A DNA stretch of 64,000 nucleotides. Source: SZAS-103 sp964640525 (lineage in GTDB: Bacteria; Pseudomonadota; Gammaproteobacteria; Xanthomonadales; Xanthomonadaceae). The stretch is taken from contig CAZXGS010000001.1 of the NCBI GenBank assembly GCA_964640525.1, positions 124,001 to 188,000 on the forward strand, read 5' to 3'. Within the stretch, counting starts at the first letter, position 1. Each line of letters begins with the position of its first letter. The notes under the pieces were generated by a model. It made no database searches, was not told where the DNA came from, and saw only the letters and a program-made list of their open reading frames with translations. This document shows positions 15,689 through 24,689 of this stretch, one piece after another. A program made the position numbers and the translations under genes.

Positions 15689-17188
15689 TTATCCAATTCG
15701 GAACGACGAGTGGTAGCTACCGTCGATGGTGCCTGGGAAATCGAACTCGTACAGAACGCAAGGACCCATGGCTTCCCGGTGCTGGCCGAGCCAGAAAGAG
15801 ATCGCATTGGGCGTAGCGAGGAAAAAGTGCACCGACGCGCTGCCTGGCGTTCGATTCTCCCGCACGGCGGACGCGACGGCATCGACAATGGCGGCGGCGT
15901 GAGTCCCACCTCGAACCGAGTCCGGTCCCGCAGGTACAGGTGGATGAACGTGCAGCACACGACCGACCTGCGGCTGCGAGGCGTCGAGGTACCGCATGAC
16001 GTCGCTAAGAGCGTCCCGTGCGTATCCGACGACGACCGCCAAGTCCTTTCCGTCGCCTCGCTCGATCCGATCGATGGTTGGCGCAGGACCTTCTGTCCCG
16101 TCGTCGACCCTCCAGACCGCCGTGCGGGCTCGCCCCTTCTGAATCAGCTCAACGGCTACGCCGCTCTTGAGTCCGAGGCGGGCGCCGGCCAAGAAAGCTA
16201 TGGAGAGGTGTGCGTCAAGGAACAGTCGAACGTATTGAGTTCTTGCGCGCACGTTAGCCAGGAACGTTTCAATCAGTGGCTGAACGTGTGTCGTCCAGTC
16301 CTCACCAGCGCGCAAGTGACGTGATTCGAAGTGATCGAGCAGCGAAAGCGTGTTTTCCGGTGCTGCATCCACGGAACTGGTGGGGCCGTCCGCAAACGAG
16401 CGGACAGCAACGCGCGTGTATTCCGGACCGTCGGTCTGGACGATCCAGCGCTCCTCTCGACACAGGGACTCGAATGCATCGCGGGACAGCTTGTTTCGGC
16501 CGGTCGCTTTTAGGCTGCGAGCCGTCGCATCGAACCGGAACTCCAACGTGTGATGGCAGCCGCACAGGCCCACGAGCTTGAAGTGCAGGTTGACTTGGTC
16601 GCGCAGATGTTCCAAGGAGGCATGGCCATGCTGGATGCGAAAGCCGGCCAGCAGCTCATACAACGCGTCGTCCGTCTTGAGATCTAGGTGTTCGCGCCAC
16701 AGCGCCCGAACCTTACCCATCTGACTCTTCGGGCCACCTTCCGCCAACTTGTCTAGGCGAATCAGGTGATTGTCGGAGGAAACCAGTTGGCCTAGAGGAT
16801 CGCCGTCCTGGATTCGGTCGGTGGTGACCAGGACAAACTCGGAATTAGCTGGTGCCTTCGTCTTAGCCTCTTGGAGCCTCTGCAAGAGAGATGTCGTCGT
16901 GGCCCCAATGAACTTGGGGTCAATGAGGTCCTGATATCCGAATCGCCCCGCATCGGTCACGTGGTATTTGACTTGGTGATGTACGACCGAGATCCGATGC
17001 GGTCCCCGGCCGGGCCGAGGCGGATCGTAGTGCACCACGACGTCGTCGAAGGATCGAGGCTCATCGGCCTCATAGGTCACTTGCATTACATTCGGCTGCT
17101 GCGGATCACGCAATGCCGAAGCGAGGATCCAAAAGAATCTCGCCTGGTAGTCATGCCCGGCGTTTCCAGCTACAACGGAGTTGGCCAT
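15689..17188 (-). CDS. cap4: Cap4-like endonuclease-SAVED effector of CBASS
   Basis: A 499-aa effector. The N-terminal DUF4297-type nuclease domain shows AGHDYQARFFW (10-20), D49 in SFDDVVV and QVK (72-74) in HHQVKYH, a D...QxK restriction-enzyme active site. The C-terminal about 170 residues form a SAVED ligand sensor, with HVHPPVPAGPD and FFLATPNAISFWLGQH typical of that domain. In known Cap4, ligand binding triggers non-specific dsDNA cleavage. It is the first gene of the operon, with 3 bp to the CD-NTase gene. Confidence 0.92.
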   Translation of the reverse strand: MANSVVAGNAGHDYQARFFWILASALRDPQQPNVMQVTYEADEPRSFDDVVVHYDPPRPGRGPHRISVVHHQVKYHVTDAGRFGYQDLIDPKFIGATTTSLLQRLQEAKTKAPANSEFVLVTTDRIQDGDPLGQLVSSDNHLIRLDKLAEGGPKSQMGKVRALWREHLDLKTDDALYELLAGFRIQHGHASLEHLRDQVNLHFKLVGLCGCHHTLEFRFDATARSLKATGRNKLSRDAFESLCREERWIVQTDGPEYTRVAVRSFADGPTSSVDAAPENTLSLLDHFESRHLRAGEDWTTHVQPLIETFLANVRARTQYVRLFLDAHLSIAFLAGARLGLKSGVAVELIQKGRARTAVWRVDDGTEGPAPTIDRIERGDGKDLAVVVGYARDALSDVMRYLDASQPQVGRVLHVHPPVPAGPDSVRGGTHAAAIVDAVASAVRENRTPGSASVHFFLATPNAISFWLGQHREAMGPCVLYEFDFPGTIDGSYHSSFRIG

Positions 17189-17364
17189 TCTCTTTCCCCC
17201 GATAGCGACTGCTCTGTGCTCGACCAGCCGCCTTCCTTCACGAGGTTGGCCGACTCACCCTCGGCGCTCCCCGTGTCTTTGAACTCTTGGGGGTGATTGC
17301 GCAGGATTCAATGGGCTGGACCGAAATGCGACCCAGTCGTCTCCGATGCCTTCCCCGGTGGACA

Positions 17365-17544
17365 TCAGAGTCGGGCTGGTGGGTAGATAGGTCTTGATGT
17401 GGCCGATGGCACAAATGTCCAGAAAGTAGACGGTGGCACTCTCAGCATCCATTGCCGCATGGTGGCCTTGAAGGCCTCAACCTGGTCCCGAGGAACACTA
17501 ACTCGCATCGTGATCTGCTTGACCTCAGGCTCAGGCGAATTCAT
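17365..17544 (-). pseudogene. Short ORF with strong ribosome site, overlapping a frameshifted fragment
   Basis: ATG 17544 is preceded by TTAGGAGATTCG, a strong ribosome site. The frame gives 59 aa (MNSPEPEVKQITMRV...). In an overlapping frame (17255-17452) the segment MDAESATVYFLDICAIGHIK looks like the start of a PIN-like protein. The two segments together read as one protein if a frameshift near 17452 is allowed, and the second then loses all resemblance to a protein. I call it a truncated, frameshifted remnant; it could also be a real small gene upstream of CBASS. Confidence 0.35.
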
Positions 17545-17632
17545 CGAATCTCCTAATATCCATTGCTATTGAAAGGGCCAGCCATGCACCGCGCCGATAC
17601 GGCGCTCTGGGCTGGTGTATGTAATGTTTATG

Positions 17633-19186
17633 TCAGTGCCATCCCAACGCGTGGAGCAGCAAGTCGGACAAGGTGAACCTGCCGCCCTTTCCCAGCTTTG
17701 GCTTCCATGCCGTATTGCTGACGATCGACCCCGGGTCGAGGGCCATCAGCTTGAGGAACGTCTCCGCAACGATCCGACCACCCACTGGACCCAACCGTGC
17801 TTCGTTGTTGTTGTAGAAGTTCTTTCGCGCCTCAGCCAGGACGTACACCCATAGCGGGCACTTGCCGGCAAACCCCGGAATCTTCGTGATGGGTATGGCT
17901 CCCTCAGCCAACTGATCCGTCTTATCGGTAGCGGCACCAATGATGATCTGATCGTCAGGCAGTATGGGTACACCCATAGCGGTAGCTACCGCCTGACCAC
18001 TCGGTAGCTTCAAGAGCTGACCGCGTAGCAAGTTGCGATAGGCCAGGCTAAACAGACGCGTGTTGCCTTTGGCTTCATCACCGGCTACTGAGTCAGGAAG
18101 AGTGCTGAGCGGCTCGACGAGCGAGGTGTCAAGCTTGTAGGCCATCTGAACGCGATCGCTGCCATCCTTGGGAGGATGGGCAGGTCCCATGCCCAAATCG
18201 ACGAACCGCTGCCAGTCGATTGCCCAATTGTTCGGAAATTCTCCGAAGGCGTTCAAGCCCGCCGACGGGGCCAAAGGATTGAATATCGGAAGTGGATTGA
18301 TGTTCTCGTTGACGCGATAGCCGGGCCGTACCATGGAATGGCCGAGCCGGTAGGCAGCCACCGAAAACTCGACCGGCATGAACGCGTCAGCGGAGGTGTA
18401 CAGTTTGAATTGAGGTGGCGCCTGGGCGAATGAGATGTCAGGGTCGCAGATCGCCTTGGATACCTCATCCAGCACGTCTTTGCGAACGATTCTCGTCAGG
18501 AAGTCGTGGACAACTATCCATTGGTAGTGGTTGCGCACGAACGAACTGACCTCGTCGAAGCTCGCGGTGCAGAATTCGGCTGACGTCGCGATCCGGTTGT
18601 GGAATCGGAACATCATCCCCTGGAGCTGGGAGACGATGACATTCTCGTCGTTCCGGGGATCACCAATGATCGCCCTTCGCGCCCCTGTGTTGTTGGCCCT
18701 CGGCAAGTCGCGTGCAAACGGATTGCGCGCGACAGGAAACATTTTCGAGCCCTGAACCAGAAGGTTTCCGTCGAACATGAAGGGTTGGTCACTCGGTCCG
18801 CGGCCGTAAACGTTGTCCAGATCGAACTTGGGGGTACGAAAGTCCGAGATGGCGGTCGGATCGCTCTTTTGCTGCTTGAACGTGGATGGATCGAATGTCA
18901 GATCGTGGTCCACGAACTGACCAAAATACGTGTAGGCAGCTGGAATGTGGCTCTCTTCTGGGTCGGACTCGTCTTTGACGTCACCGTCGCCTTTCATGTG
19001 TTGCGCGAGCTGCCACAGATCATCCGGGTTGAAATCAGCCGGTGGCACTACCTTGGGGTCGAACAGGCGCCCAAATTGGCCTTGAGCATGGTCGATATGA
19101 CTGACCACCTCGGCAAGCCGTGAGGGTGCGGTCGACAAGCCACGGATGCCCGAGCCATGCGGGTTGTGCGTCATCTTGTCGCTCAT
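17633..19186 (-). CDS. Animal-type heme peroxidase family protein
   Basis: A 517-aa protein of the peroxidase-cyclooxygenase superfamily. The distal His is H94 in YFGQFVDHDLTFD, HNRIA is at 196-200, and the proximal signature EFSVAAYRLGHSMV (273-286) holds R280 and H283. These are the hallmarks of peroxinectin-like bacterial members. No signal peptide is visible, so it may stay in the cytoplasm. AGGGGA precedes the ATG at 19186. The gene is divergent from a membrane protein-DyP peroxidase pair 431 bp away. The substrate is unknown. Confidence 0.88.
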   Translation of the reverse strand: MSDKMTHNPHGSGIRGLSTAPSRLAEVVSHIDHAQGQFGRLFDPKVVPPADFNPDDLWQLAQHMKGDGDVKDESDPEESHIPAAYTYFGQFVDHDLTFDPSTFKQQKSDPTAISDFRTPKFDLDNVYGRGPSDQPFMFDGNLLVQGSKMFPVARNPFARDLPRANNTGARRAIIGDPRNDENVIVSQLQGMMFRFHNRIATSAEFCTASFDEVSSFVRNHYQWIVVHDFLTRIVRKDVLDEVSKAICDPDISFAQAPPQFKLYTSADAFMPVEFSVAAYRLGHSMVRPGYRVNENINPLPIFNPLAPSAGLNAFGEFPNNWAIDWQRFVDLGMGPAHPPKDGSDRVQMAYKLDTSLVEPLSTLPDSVAGDEAKGNTRLFSLAYRNLLRGQLLKLPSGQAVATAMGVPILPDDQIIIGAATDKTDQLAEGAIPITKIPGFAGKCPLWVYVLAEARKNFYNNNEARLGPVGGRIVAETFLKLMALDPGSIVSNTAWKPKLGKGGRFTLSDLLLHALGWH

Positions 19187-19617
19187 GGATGGTCCCCTTG
19201 GAGTTGCTATGAATGGTTAGGGCGGCCGTTGCTTTGGCCGACTGCGCGCGTCATGCCTTTGACGAGCTGCATGTCTCTTCGATATTCGAGCGACGCGACT
19301 CTGAAACTGGGATTGCCCCCCAACACCAGAAACGCCCGAGAGCCGCATGTCCCCACGCCTATCCAGTACTGCGGCCTTGCTTGCGAAGCAAGCACACCAG
19401 AGACAGCGACACTCACCTACGATGTGAAGGGCGTTCAGCGCCGTAGGACAACCCTTTGTATGAAAGACCTCTTTGTTCCACGTACTGAACAGCGGTCGGC
19501 AAATCCGCAGAATGTCGATCACAGGGGCATAACGCTCACTACCACTCTTTTCCGCGTGCGAACGATGTAACTGACAGCAACCGATAGGCGCTACACTCGC
19601 GACGCAGTGGGTGGGGC
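19187..19617. other. Divergent intergenic region between peroxidase and membrane protein-DyP genes
   Basis: 431 bp without a convincing gene; the ORFs in it overlap each other and have no ribosome site. It must hold the promoters of both divergent units. A weak CTGACA / TACACT pair lies at 19571-19597 (15-nt spacer) in front of the plus-strand gene. I see no inverted repeat worth reporting. Confidence 0.4.
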
Positions 19618-21024
19618 ATGAAGCCGAAGGGGCGAACGACGGCCCCATCCACAGTGAAGTCCTGGTCGTTGCTCACGGCCAACCATGTAACCGACGTCGA
19701 TCAGTGCGGCGGATCGTTGTTGGTGCGGTATCGAAGGGGAACGCCGGTGACCTTGGGGTTTGGCCAATCAGGCTTCACCATCCTCGCTCCCGTGCTACCG
19801 GGCGAGGAGGAGGCGCTGCGTGTCGCACTCGACCCCATCGGTCGTGATCCTTCGAAAAACACCATCTTGCCGTTCGAGCACGTAGCGCTCCTTCATTTTT
19901 GCTCGTTTGTGATCATCCCTGTCGATGAAGGGGCACTGCTCATGTTTGAGGGCAACATCGACGGACCTGTCGATGTGTTCTTGACCGAACTTGTGGGCCG
20001 CGCCGGTGCTGGGCTGGACACCATCTTTCGCTACTGCAGCGGCTATCCGCGCGACTCGGCTGGAAAGGCCCGCTATTTGCTCGAGCACGATCGAGGCTTC
20101 AATACGTTCTACGTTGGCTGCCCAGGCAGAACGTTGAGCCAGATTCGCCAGGAGGAGTTGCTACGCGAGAAGGTCCAGATGGTGCTCGACTCGTGGAAAG
20201 GAGCGCCACCGGACGCGACATCGCTCCGTCAGGCGATGAAGGGCAGCACCCCAGACAAGCCGGTCGTACGCCCGTTCCTCGTCCGGTACGGGACTATGGT
20301 CTTGGTCGGCTTGGCGATCTCGTTCTTCGCCTTGCTTGTCGGATCGGTCTACCTTGCGACAGGCTCCATCGGGGGCACGCTCGTCGTCCTGCTGGCTCTC
20401 GCGCTATCGCTTGGTGCGATCGTTGGGCTGGCCGCACTGTACCTGCGGCGACTGGAGGCCATCGATCCGGTCGATGAGAATCGTTTCTATGCGTCGTCGG
20501 TTGACGCGGCGGTCAAGCGCGAAGACTTCGGCATGGCCAACCATTTCGCGGCGGTGACCTTCATCAAGCCCGGCTGGTTTCGTCACGCCCTCCTGCGGGG
20601 TGTGCTGGCTGCCATCCACCTCGCCGGCCTGTTTGTCGCGAACAAGGGCCAGTTGGCGGGTATCCCAACCATCCATTTTGCCCGCTGGCTGATCATCGAT
20701 GAACGCCGACTGCTCTTTCTCAGCAACTACGGCGGAAGCTGGGAAAACTATCTGAACGACTTCATCGACAAGGCGCACGGTGGGCTGACGGCTGTGTGGA
20801 GCAACACGGGCGGCTTCCCCCGCAGCAGGTACCTGTTTGGCGAAGGCGCCACCCAAGAACGCGAATTCAAGGTCTACGCCAGGAACAGCCAACTCACGAC
20901 GCTCGTGTGGTACCAGGCCTATCCGAATTTGACCACCGTCAACATCGAGAACAACACGCGCATTTGCGAAGGTCTGCTGAACCCTGACAGCGAGGACGAA
21001 CGTCGATGGCTGGCAAGACTGTAG
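19618..21024 (+). CDS. Membrane protein coupled to DyP peroxidase
   Basis: A 468-aa protein. Two adjacent hydrophobic segments at about 225-250 and 254-276 make a transmembrane hairpin; the N-terminal 220 and C-terminal 180 residues are soluble. The C-terminal half contains IDERRLLFLSNYGGSWENYL and repeated aromatic motifs, no known catalytic site. The stop lies 19 bp inside the DyP gene, so the two are translated together. It could tether or feed the peroxidase at the membrane. I do not recognise the family. Confidence 0.75.
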   Translation: MKPKGRTTAPSTVKSWSLLTANHVTDVDQCGGSLLVRYRRGTPVTLGFGQSGFTILAPVLPGEEEALRVALDPIGRDPSKNTILPFEHVALLHFCSFVIIPVDEGALLMFEGNIDGPVDVFLTELVGRAGAGLDTIFRYCSGYPRDSAGKARYLLEHDRGFNTFYVGCPGRTLSQIRQEELLREKVQMVLDSWKGAPPDATSLRQAMKGSTPDKPVVRPFLVRYGTMVLVGLAISFFALLVGSVYLATGSIGGTLVVLLALALSLGAIVGLAALYLRRLEAIDPVDENRFYASSVDAAVKREDFGMANHFAAVTFIKPGWFRHALLRGVLAAIHLAGLFVANKGQLAGIPTIHFARWLIIDERRLLFLSNYGGSWENYLNDFIDKAHGGLTAVWSNTGGFPRSRYLFGEGATQEREFKVYARNSQLTTLVWYQAYPNLTTVNIENNTRICEGLLNPDSEDERRWLARL

Positions 21025-22370
21025 AGTGGACCGACGTACAAGGGCTCGTGCTGCGCGGATACGACGCTCTTCGCTATGCGAACTACATCTTGTTGCAGAT
21101 CGCCGATGTCGAGCGAGCGAAAGCATGGATGTCGGGGCTTGAGCCGACTCGGGCAACCGAGAGCCCCAATGATCAGGCGATGCACATCGCGCTCACCGCG
21201 GCCGGGCTGACGAAGCTTGGCGTCGCGGCGTATGAACTGGGGACGTTCTCCATCCCTTTCCAGCAGGGTCTGGTTGCAGAGCACCGGTCGAGGATTCTTG
21301 GCGACGTTGGGTCCAATAGCCCGGGTTCCTGGGGATGGGGCGGAACTGCAGCCAGTAGCCCCGATGTTCTCCTGCTGCTCTTCGATGCACAACAAGACCA
21401 CCTTTCGACGCGCTCTTCGCAGGTCACCGAGGCGGCGACAGGCTGTCGAATCTTGCAAATCCTCGAAGCGCGCACGCCTGACGACGGCCGGGACCATTTT
21501 GGGTTCATGGACGGCATTTCGCAGCCGAAGATCAGGCAGGCCCCCAAAGCCGACGGTACTTCGGACGTGGATGCAGGTGAGTTTGTGCTCGGCTATCCCG
21601 ACAGCCGCGGTGAAGTGCAGCCGGTGCCAACGCTTGGATCTGCTTCTGAAGCGAAGGACCCGGTGGGGGAGAACGGGACGTACCTTGTGCTCCGGCAGAT
21701 CGAGCAGCACGTCGACGCGTTTCATCAGTGGTTCGAGCGACGTGGGGGCGGGGCCAGCAATCGTGAGCTTGCGGCAGCGAAGCTTATAGGCCGCTGGCGG
21801 GACGGGCGTCCCTTGGTAGATTCCGGGTCATCCAGCGGGGCACCCACGCCCAATGCCTATTTCGACTTTTCGCGAGATCGCTTCGGTTTGCAATGCCCGC
21901 TCGGCGCCCACGTTCGAAGGGCTAACCCCCGCGACGACTTGCGAGGCTCCGACCAAAGCGACAACGAATCAGCGAAGCTGTCCAAGACGATCGTATCGCA
22001 TCATCGTATCATTCGCCGCGGACGGATTTACGGACGCCTGTGGCGGCCGAGCGCGGAGGAACCGCAGCCGGACAGTTCGGCGAGGGGTCTGTACTTCATG
22101 TGCTTGAACGCGAGCATCTCCAACCAGTTTGAGTTCATCCAACAGGCCTGGTTGAACAGCCCGTCGTTTCGAGGTCTGTATGAGGAGGTCGATCCTATCG
22201 TCGGCCCCTCGGACACTGATCAGCGTGAATTCACCGTTCAGGCGGAGCCCGTGCGTCGTCGCTTTCTTGACCTTCCTCGACTGACCACCGTGCGTGGTGG
22301 CGCGTACTTTTTCATGGCTGGCATTCGAGCACTACGAAAGCTCACGGCACGAAACATACAGGTTCAATAG
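21006..22370 (+). CDS. DyP-type heme peroxidase
   Basis: A 454-aa dye-decolorizing peroxidase. GFMDGISQP (166-174) contains the GxxDG motif with D169 as distal acid, H302 in GAHVRRANPRD is the proximal heme ligand, and RIIRRGRIYG carries the distal Arg. Length fits the larger DyP classes. There is no signal peptide. The ATG at 21006 is within the upstream membrane-protein gene. DyPs use hydrogen peroxide to oxidise a wide range of substrates; the partner and location here suggest a membrane-linked role. Confidence 0.9.
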   Translation: MAGKTVEWTDVQGLVLRGYDALRYANYILLQIADVERAKAWMSGLEPTRATESPNDQAMHIALTAAGLTKLGVAAYELGTFSIPFQQGLVAEHRSRILGDVGSNSPGSWGWGGTAASSPDVLLLLFDAQQDHLSTRSSQVTEAATGCRILQILEARTPDDGRDHFGFMDGISQPKIRQAPKADGTSDVDAGEFVLGYPDSRGEVQPVPTLGSASEAKDPVGENGTYLVLRQIEQHVDAFHQWFERRGGGASNRELAAAKLIGRWRDGRPLVDSGSSSGAPTPNAYFDFSRDRFGLQCPLGAHVRRANPRDDLRGSDQSDNESAKLSKTIVSHHRIIRRGRIYGRLWRPSAEEPQPDSSARGLYFMCLNASISNQFEFIQQAWLNSPSFRGLYEEVDPIVGPSDTDQREFTVQAEPVRRRFLDLPRLTTVRGGAYFFMAGIRALRKLTARNIQVQ

Positions 22371-22406
22371 CCTAGCGACGCTGACGGTGTGAATGCGACC
22401 TCTGTC

Positions 22407-22865
22407 CTATGGACCGATCCGCCGCCCGCTCTGACCGTCGAACCATCCCGACTCGAGATGCACCGTATCGGCCTCGCGTGCCACCTTCGGCGTCCGCGAT
22501 CGAGCAACGTGCTCGATGATCTCTAGCATTGCCTCGCGCATGCGCGAAGGTACCGAATCCCAAGCCTTTAGCAGCCGAAGCGTGTCGGCGTCATCAACCA
22601 ATCGCCCAAATGCGGCTGGGATGTCGTCGCTGCGGTCGGCGTTGAGCCGCATGGGACCTCGACCGGTGGCCAGCCATTCGAAACTGACGCCCAGGACTTT
22701 AGCCAGGTTCGCCAGTCGCACGTGCCCGGGATGCGACGCGTGAGCGCCTTCCCAGTGGCCCACGCTGCTTCTGTCCACGTCCATGGCTTGGGCCAGCTTC
22801 GCCTGGCTGATGCCTAAAGCGGTCCGAGCCTTCCTGATTCGCTGCGACAACGAGGCTTGGCTCAT
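22407..22865 (-). CDS. XRE-family transcriptional regulator
   Basis: A 152-aa phage-repressor-like protein. ATG 22865 (MSQASLSQRIRKARTALGIS) is chosen; the ORF upstream of it is not protein-like. The HTH spans about 8-65 (QAKLAQAMDVDRSSVGHWEG) and is followed by a helical C-terminal part with an acidic stretch, no peptidase site. It is convergent with the DyP gene (36 bp) and may regulate the redox block. Confidence 0.85.
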   Translation of the reverse strand: MSQASLSQRIRKARTALGISQAKLAQAMDVDRSSVGHWEGAHASHPGHVRLANLAKVLGVSFEWLATGRGPMRLNADRSDDIPAAFGRLVDDADTLRLLKAWDSVPSRMREAMLEIIEHVARSRTPKVAREADTVHLESGWFDGQSGRRIGP

Positions 22866-23207
22866 GGCTGCGGGCCCTTCTATGCCGGGATGGGGTGAGC
22901 ATAACTCAGGGGTGAAACTCGTTCTGCGTATTGTTGGTCTTCGATCTGAGATGATCACCCACGCCCGATCCGCATCCGTCGATCGAGGATGGCCGTTCGT
23001 TCGGTGGCCGACGTACCGATGATGTCGGGGTTCGGTTCTGGGTGCTGCACCAGTATCTTTCGAGCATGCTCGCGATTGAATACCGTGACGGGATATCCGT
23101 GGCTCGCTAAGCTAGCTCTCTCCCGAGCAGGACTTGCGGGCAGGGATCAAGGACTTGTTGTCGATCGCTCGGCTCATCTTGCTTCGTTTTCGTCGAAAAT
23201 CCGGCCC
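22866..23207. other. Intergenic region upstream of XRE gene
   Basis: 342 bp with no supportable gene. It carries the promoter region of the minus-strand XRE regulator and the 3' flank of the flavoprotein gene. No repeat or strong hairpin noticed. Confidence 0.35.
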
Positions 23208-24689
23208 TCATGTCTCGGCGACGAAAGGCAACTCGACTCGCTTGAGCGTGGTTCGTTGCGCTGATCGCCGCTTGCTCAACTGGATCATCTGAGCGCCCGG
23301 AACGGTACTCCGGTCGATGCCGTATCGCACGACGACGTGGTCGAACCGGTCCTTCGGCGGCGCGGCGGCACTCGCGCCGTTGACGCGCAAGGTGATCTCA
23401 TTGCGTGGGGCATTCGCAACCATCTGGTGCCCCACGGCCTCGTGTCCCCAGTGGACCTCGAAGTCGACGAGCGGCTGGGGCGGCTGCGCGGGAGAGGGCG
23501 CCCAACCCTTCTGCCGGACGAAACACAACAGGTGCACAAGAAAGCGGTTGAGCAGGTAGGCTTTTCCGAAGTGATTCTCGCGAACAAACAGCGCGACACG
23601 GCCGCCGCCTTGTCGGATGCCTTGGCGTATCCGGTCTGAAAGGGCGGGGCAGATCGCCACCAAGCCAGCAGCCACGGTGGCGCAACACGCGTCCACCGTG
23701 CATGCCGCGCTTCCTTCCGCTGTCCACCCGTCGAACTGTCGATTTTGACGGTCCATCGCAATCAACGTCGCCGCCACGTCCCCCAAAGCGGTCTTGACGG
23801 CGGGGTCTCGCTCAAGGTGATCCAGGAACTGTAGCGGGTGATCAAAACGCGTCAGCGCGCGCAAAGTGTCCTGCAGGGCGCCGTCGCCACCGCCAAAAAT
23901 TGCAACCTGCTGGTTCGGGGTGGAAGGGTCCCTGAGGTTGTCGGACTGCCAGAATGCGGTGCCGACACACGTACTGCCGGGGAAGAGCTGGACGTTCTCC
24001 TCGCCCATGCCTGCGGCGAGCAACACAAAACGGGGACTGATCTTCGTGTTGGCCAGCGACATGCTTGGCCAAGACACGGCCGAAGGATTCGGCTGGAAGG
24101 GCGGTGGTTTGGGCCCGCGCCTTGCACCGTACAGCGCGAACGCCTTGACGAACTTTTGAACGTACGCTCGATCGACGTTGACCAGAAGAGTCGGGTTGGT
24201 ATGGCTCTTCAGATGCAGGCGAAGTCGAGCACGAAGGACCCTGAAGCGCCTTCGTGCGGTGGTCGGGGCCTTCGCTTTCCAGCGAAGCGGCGAGGTTGCG
24301 CGTCCCTTCCAGGGCGTCTGTTGGTGCTCAGGGTATGACTGGTCGGTGGCGAAAGGGCTGGGCCACTCATACATGTACGGACCGATGAACCGGTGTGTGA
24401 CGCCGAGAAAGAGTTTGTAAGGTTCATCTTTCGCTTCGACCAGCACGACCTCTTTCACGCCCCGGTTCGCGGCCTCCAGCGCCGCGGCGACACCGGCAGG
24501 GCCGGCACCGACCACCAGAATTGAGTCGAGGCCAGGCACGGCCCGGTAGAGATCTCTGACCAGCAGTTGCGCGCGGACGATTTGGTCGCGAATGCTGATG
24601 TGGTGCAGGCCGCTCGACAGGTCGAAGACGTTGGAAGCGACTTTCAGCGCCAGCAACGAGAGGCTGTCGATGTGCGACTTCGTGCTCAT
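23208..24689 (-). CDS. FAD-dependent oxidoreductase-like protein
   Basis: A 493-aa protein with an N-terminal dinucleotide fold: SILVVGAGPAGVAAALEAAN, with GAGPAG at 61-66 and the ribose-binding Glu about 23 residues later (VVLVEA). A second GG-rich nucleotide loop, FGGGDGALQD, lies near residue 275. The rest has no family I can name. The gene overlaps the upstream acidic-protein gene by ATGA (24686-24689), so they form one unit. It may be a flavoprotein that produces or consumes hydrogen peroxide, but this is only suggested by the peroxidase neighbours. Confidence 0.72.
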   Translation of the reverse strand: MSTKSHIDSLSLLALKVASNVFDLSSGLHHISIRDQIVRAQLLVRDLYRAVPGLDSILVVGAGPAGVAAALEAANRGVKEVVLVEAKDEPYKLFLGVTHRFIGPYMYEWPSPFATDQSYPEHQQTPWKGRATSPLRWKAKAPTTARRRFRVLRARLRLHLKSHTNPTLLVNVDRAYVQKFVKAFALYGARRGPKPPPFQPNPSAVSWPSMSLANTKISPRFVLLAAGMGEENVQLFPGSTCVGTAFWQSDNLRDPSTPNQQVAIFGGGDGALQDTLRALTRFDHPLQFLDHLERDPAVKTALGDVAATLIAMDRQNRQFDGWTAEGSAACTVDACCATVAAGLVAICPALSDRIRQGIRQGGGRVALFVRENHFGKAYLLNRFLVHLLCFVRQKGWAPSPAQPPQPLVDFEVHWGHEAVGHQMVANAPRNEITLRVNGASAAAPPKDRFDHVVVRYGIDRSTVPGAQMIQLSKRRSAQRTTLKRVELPFVAET

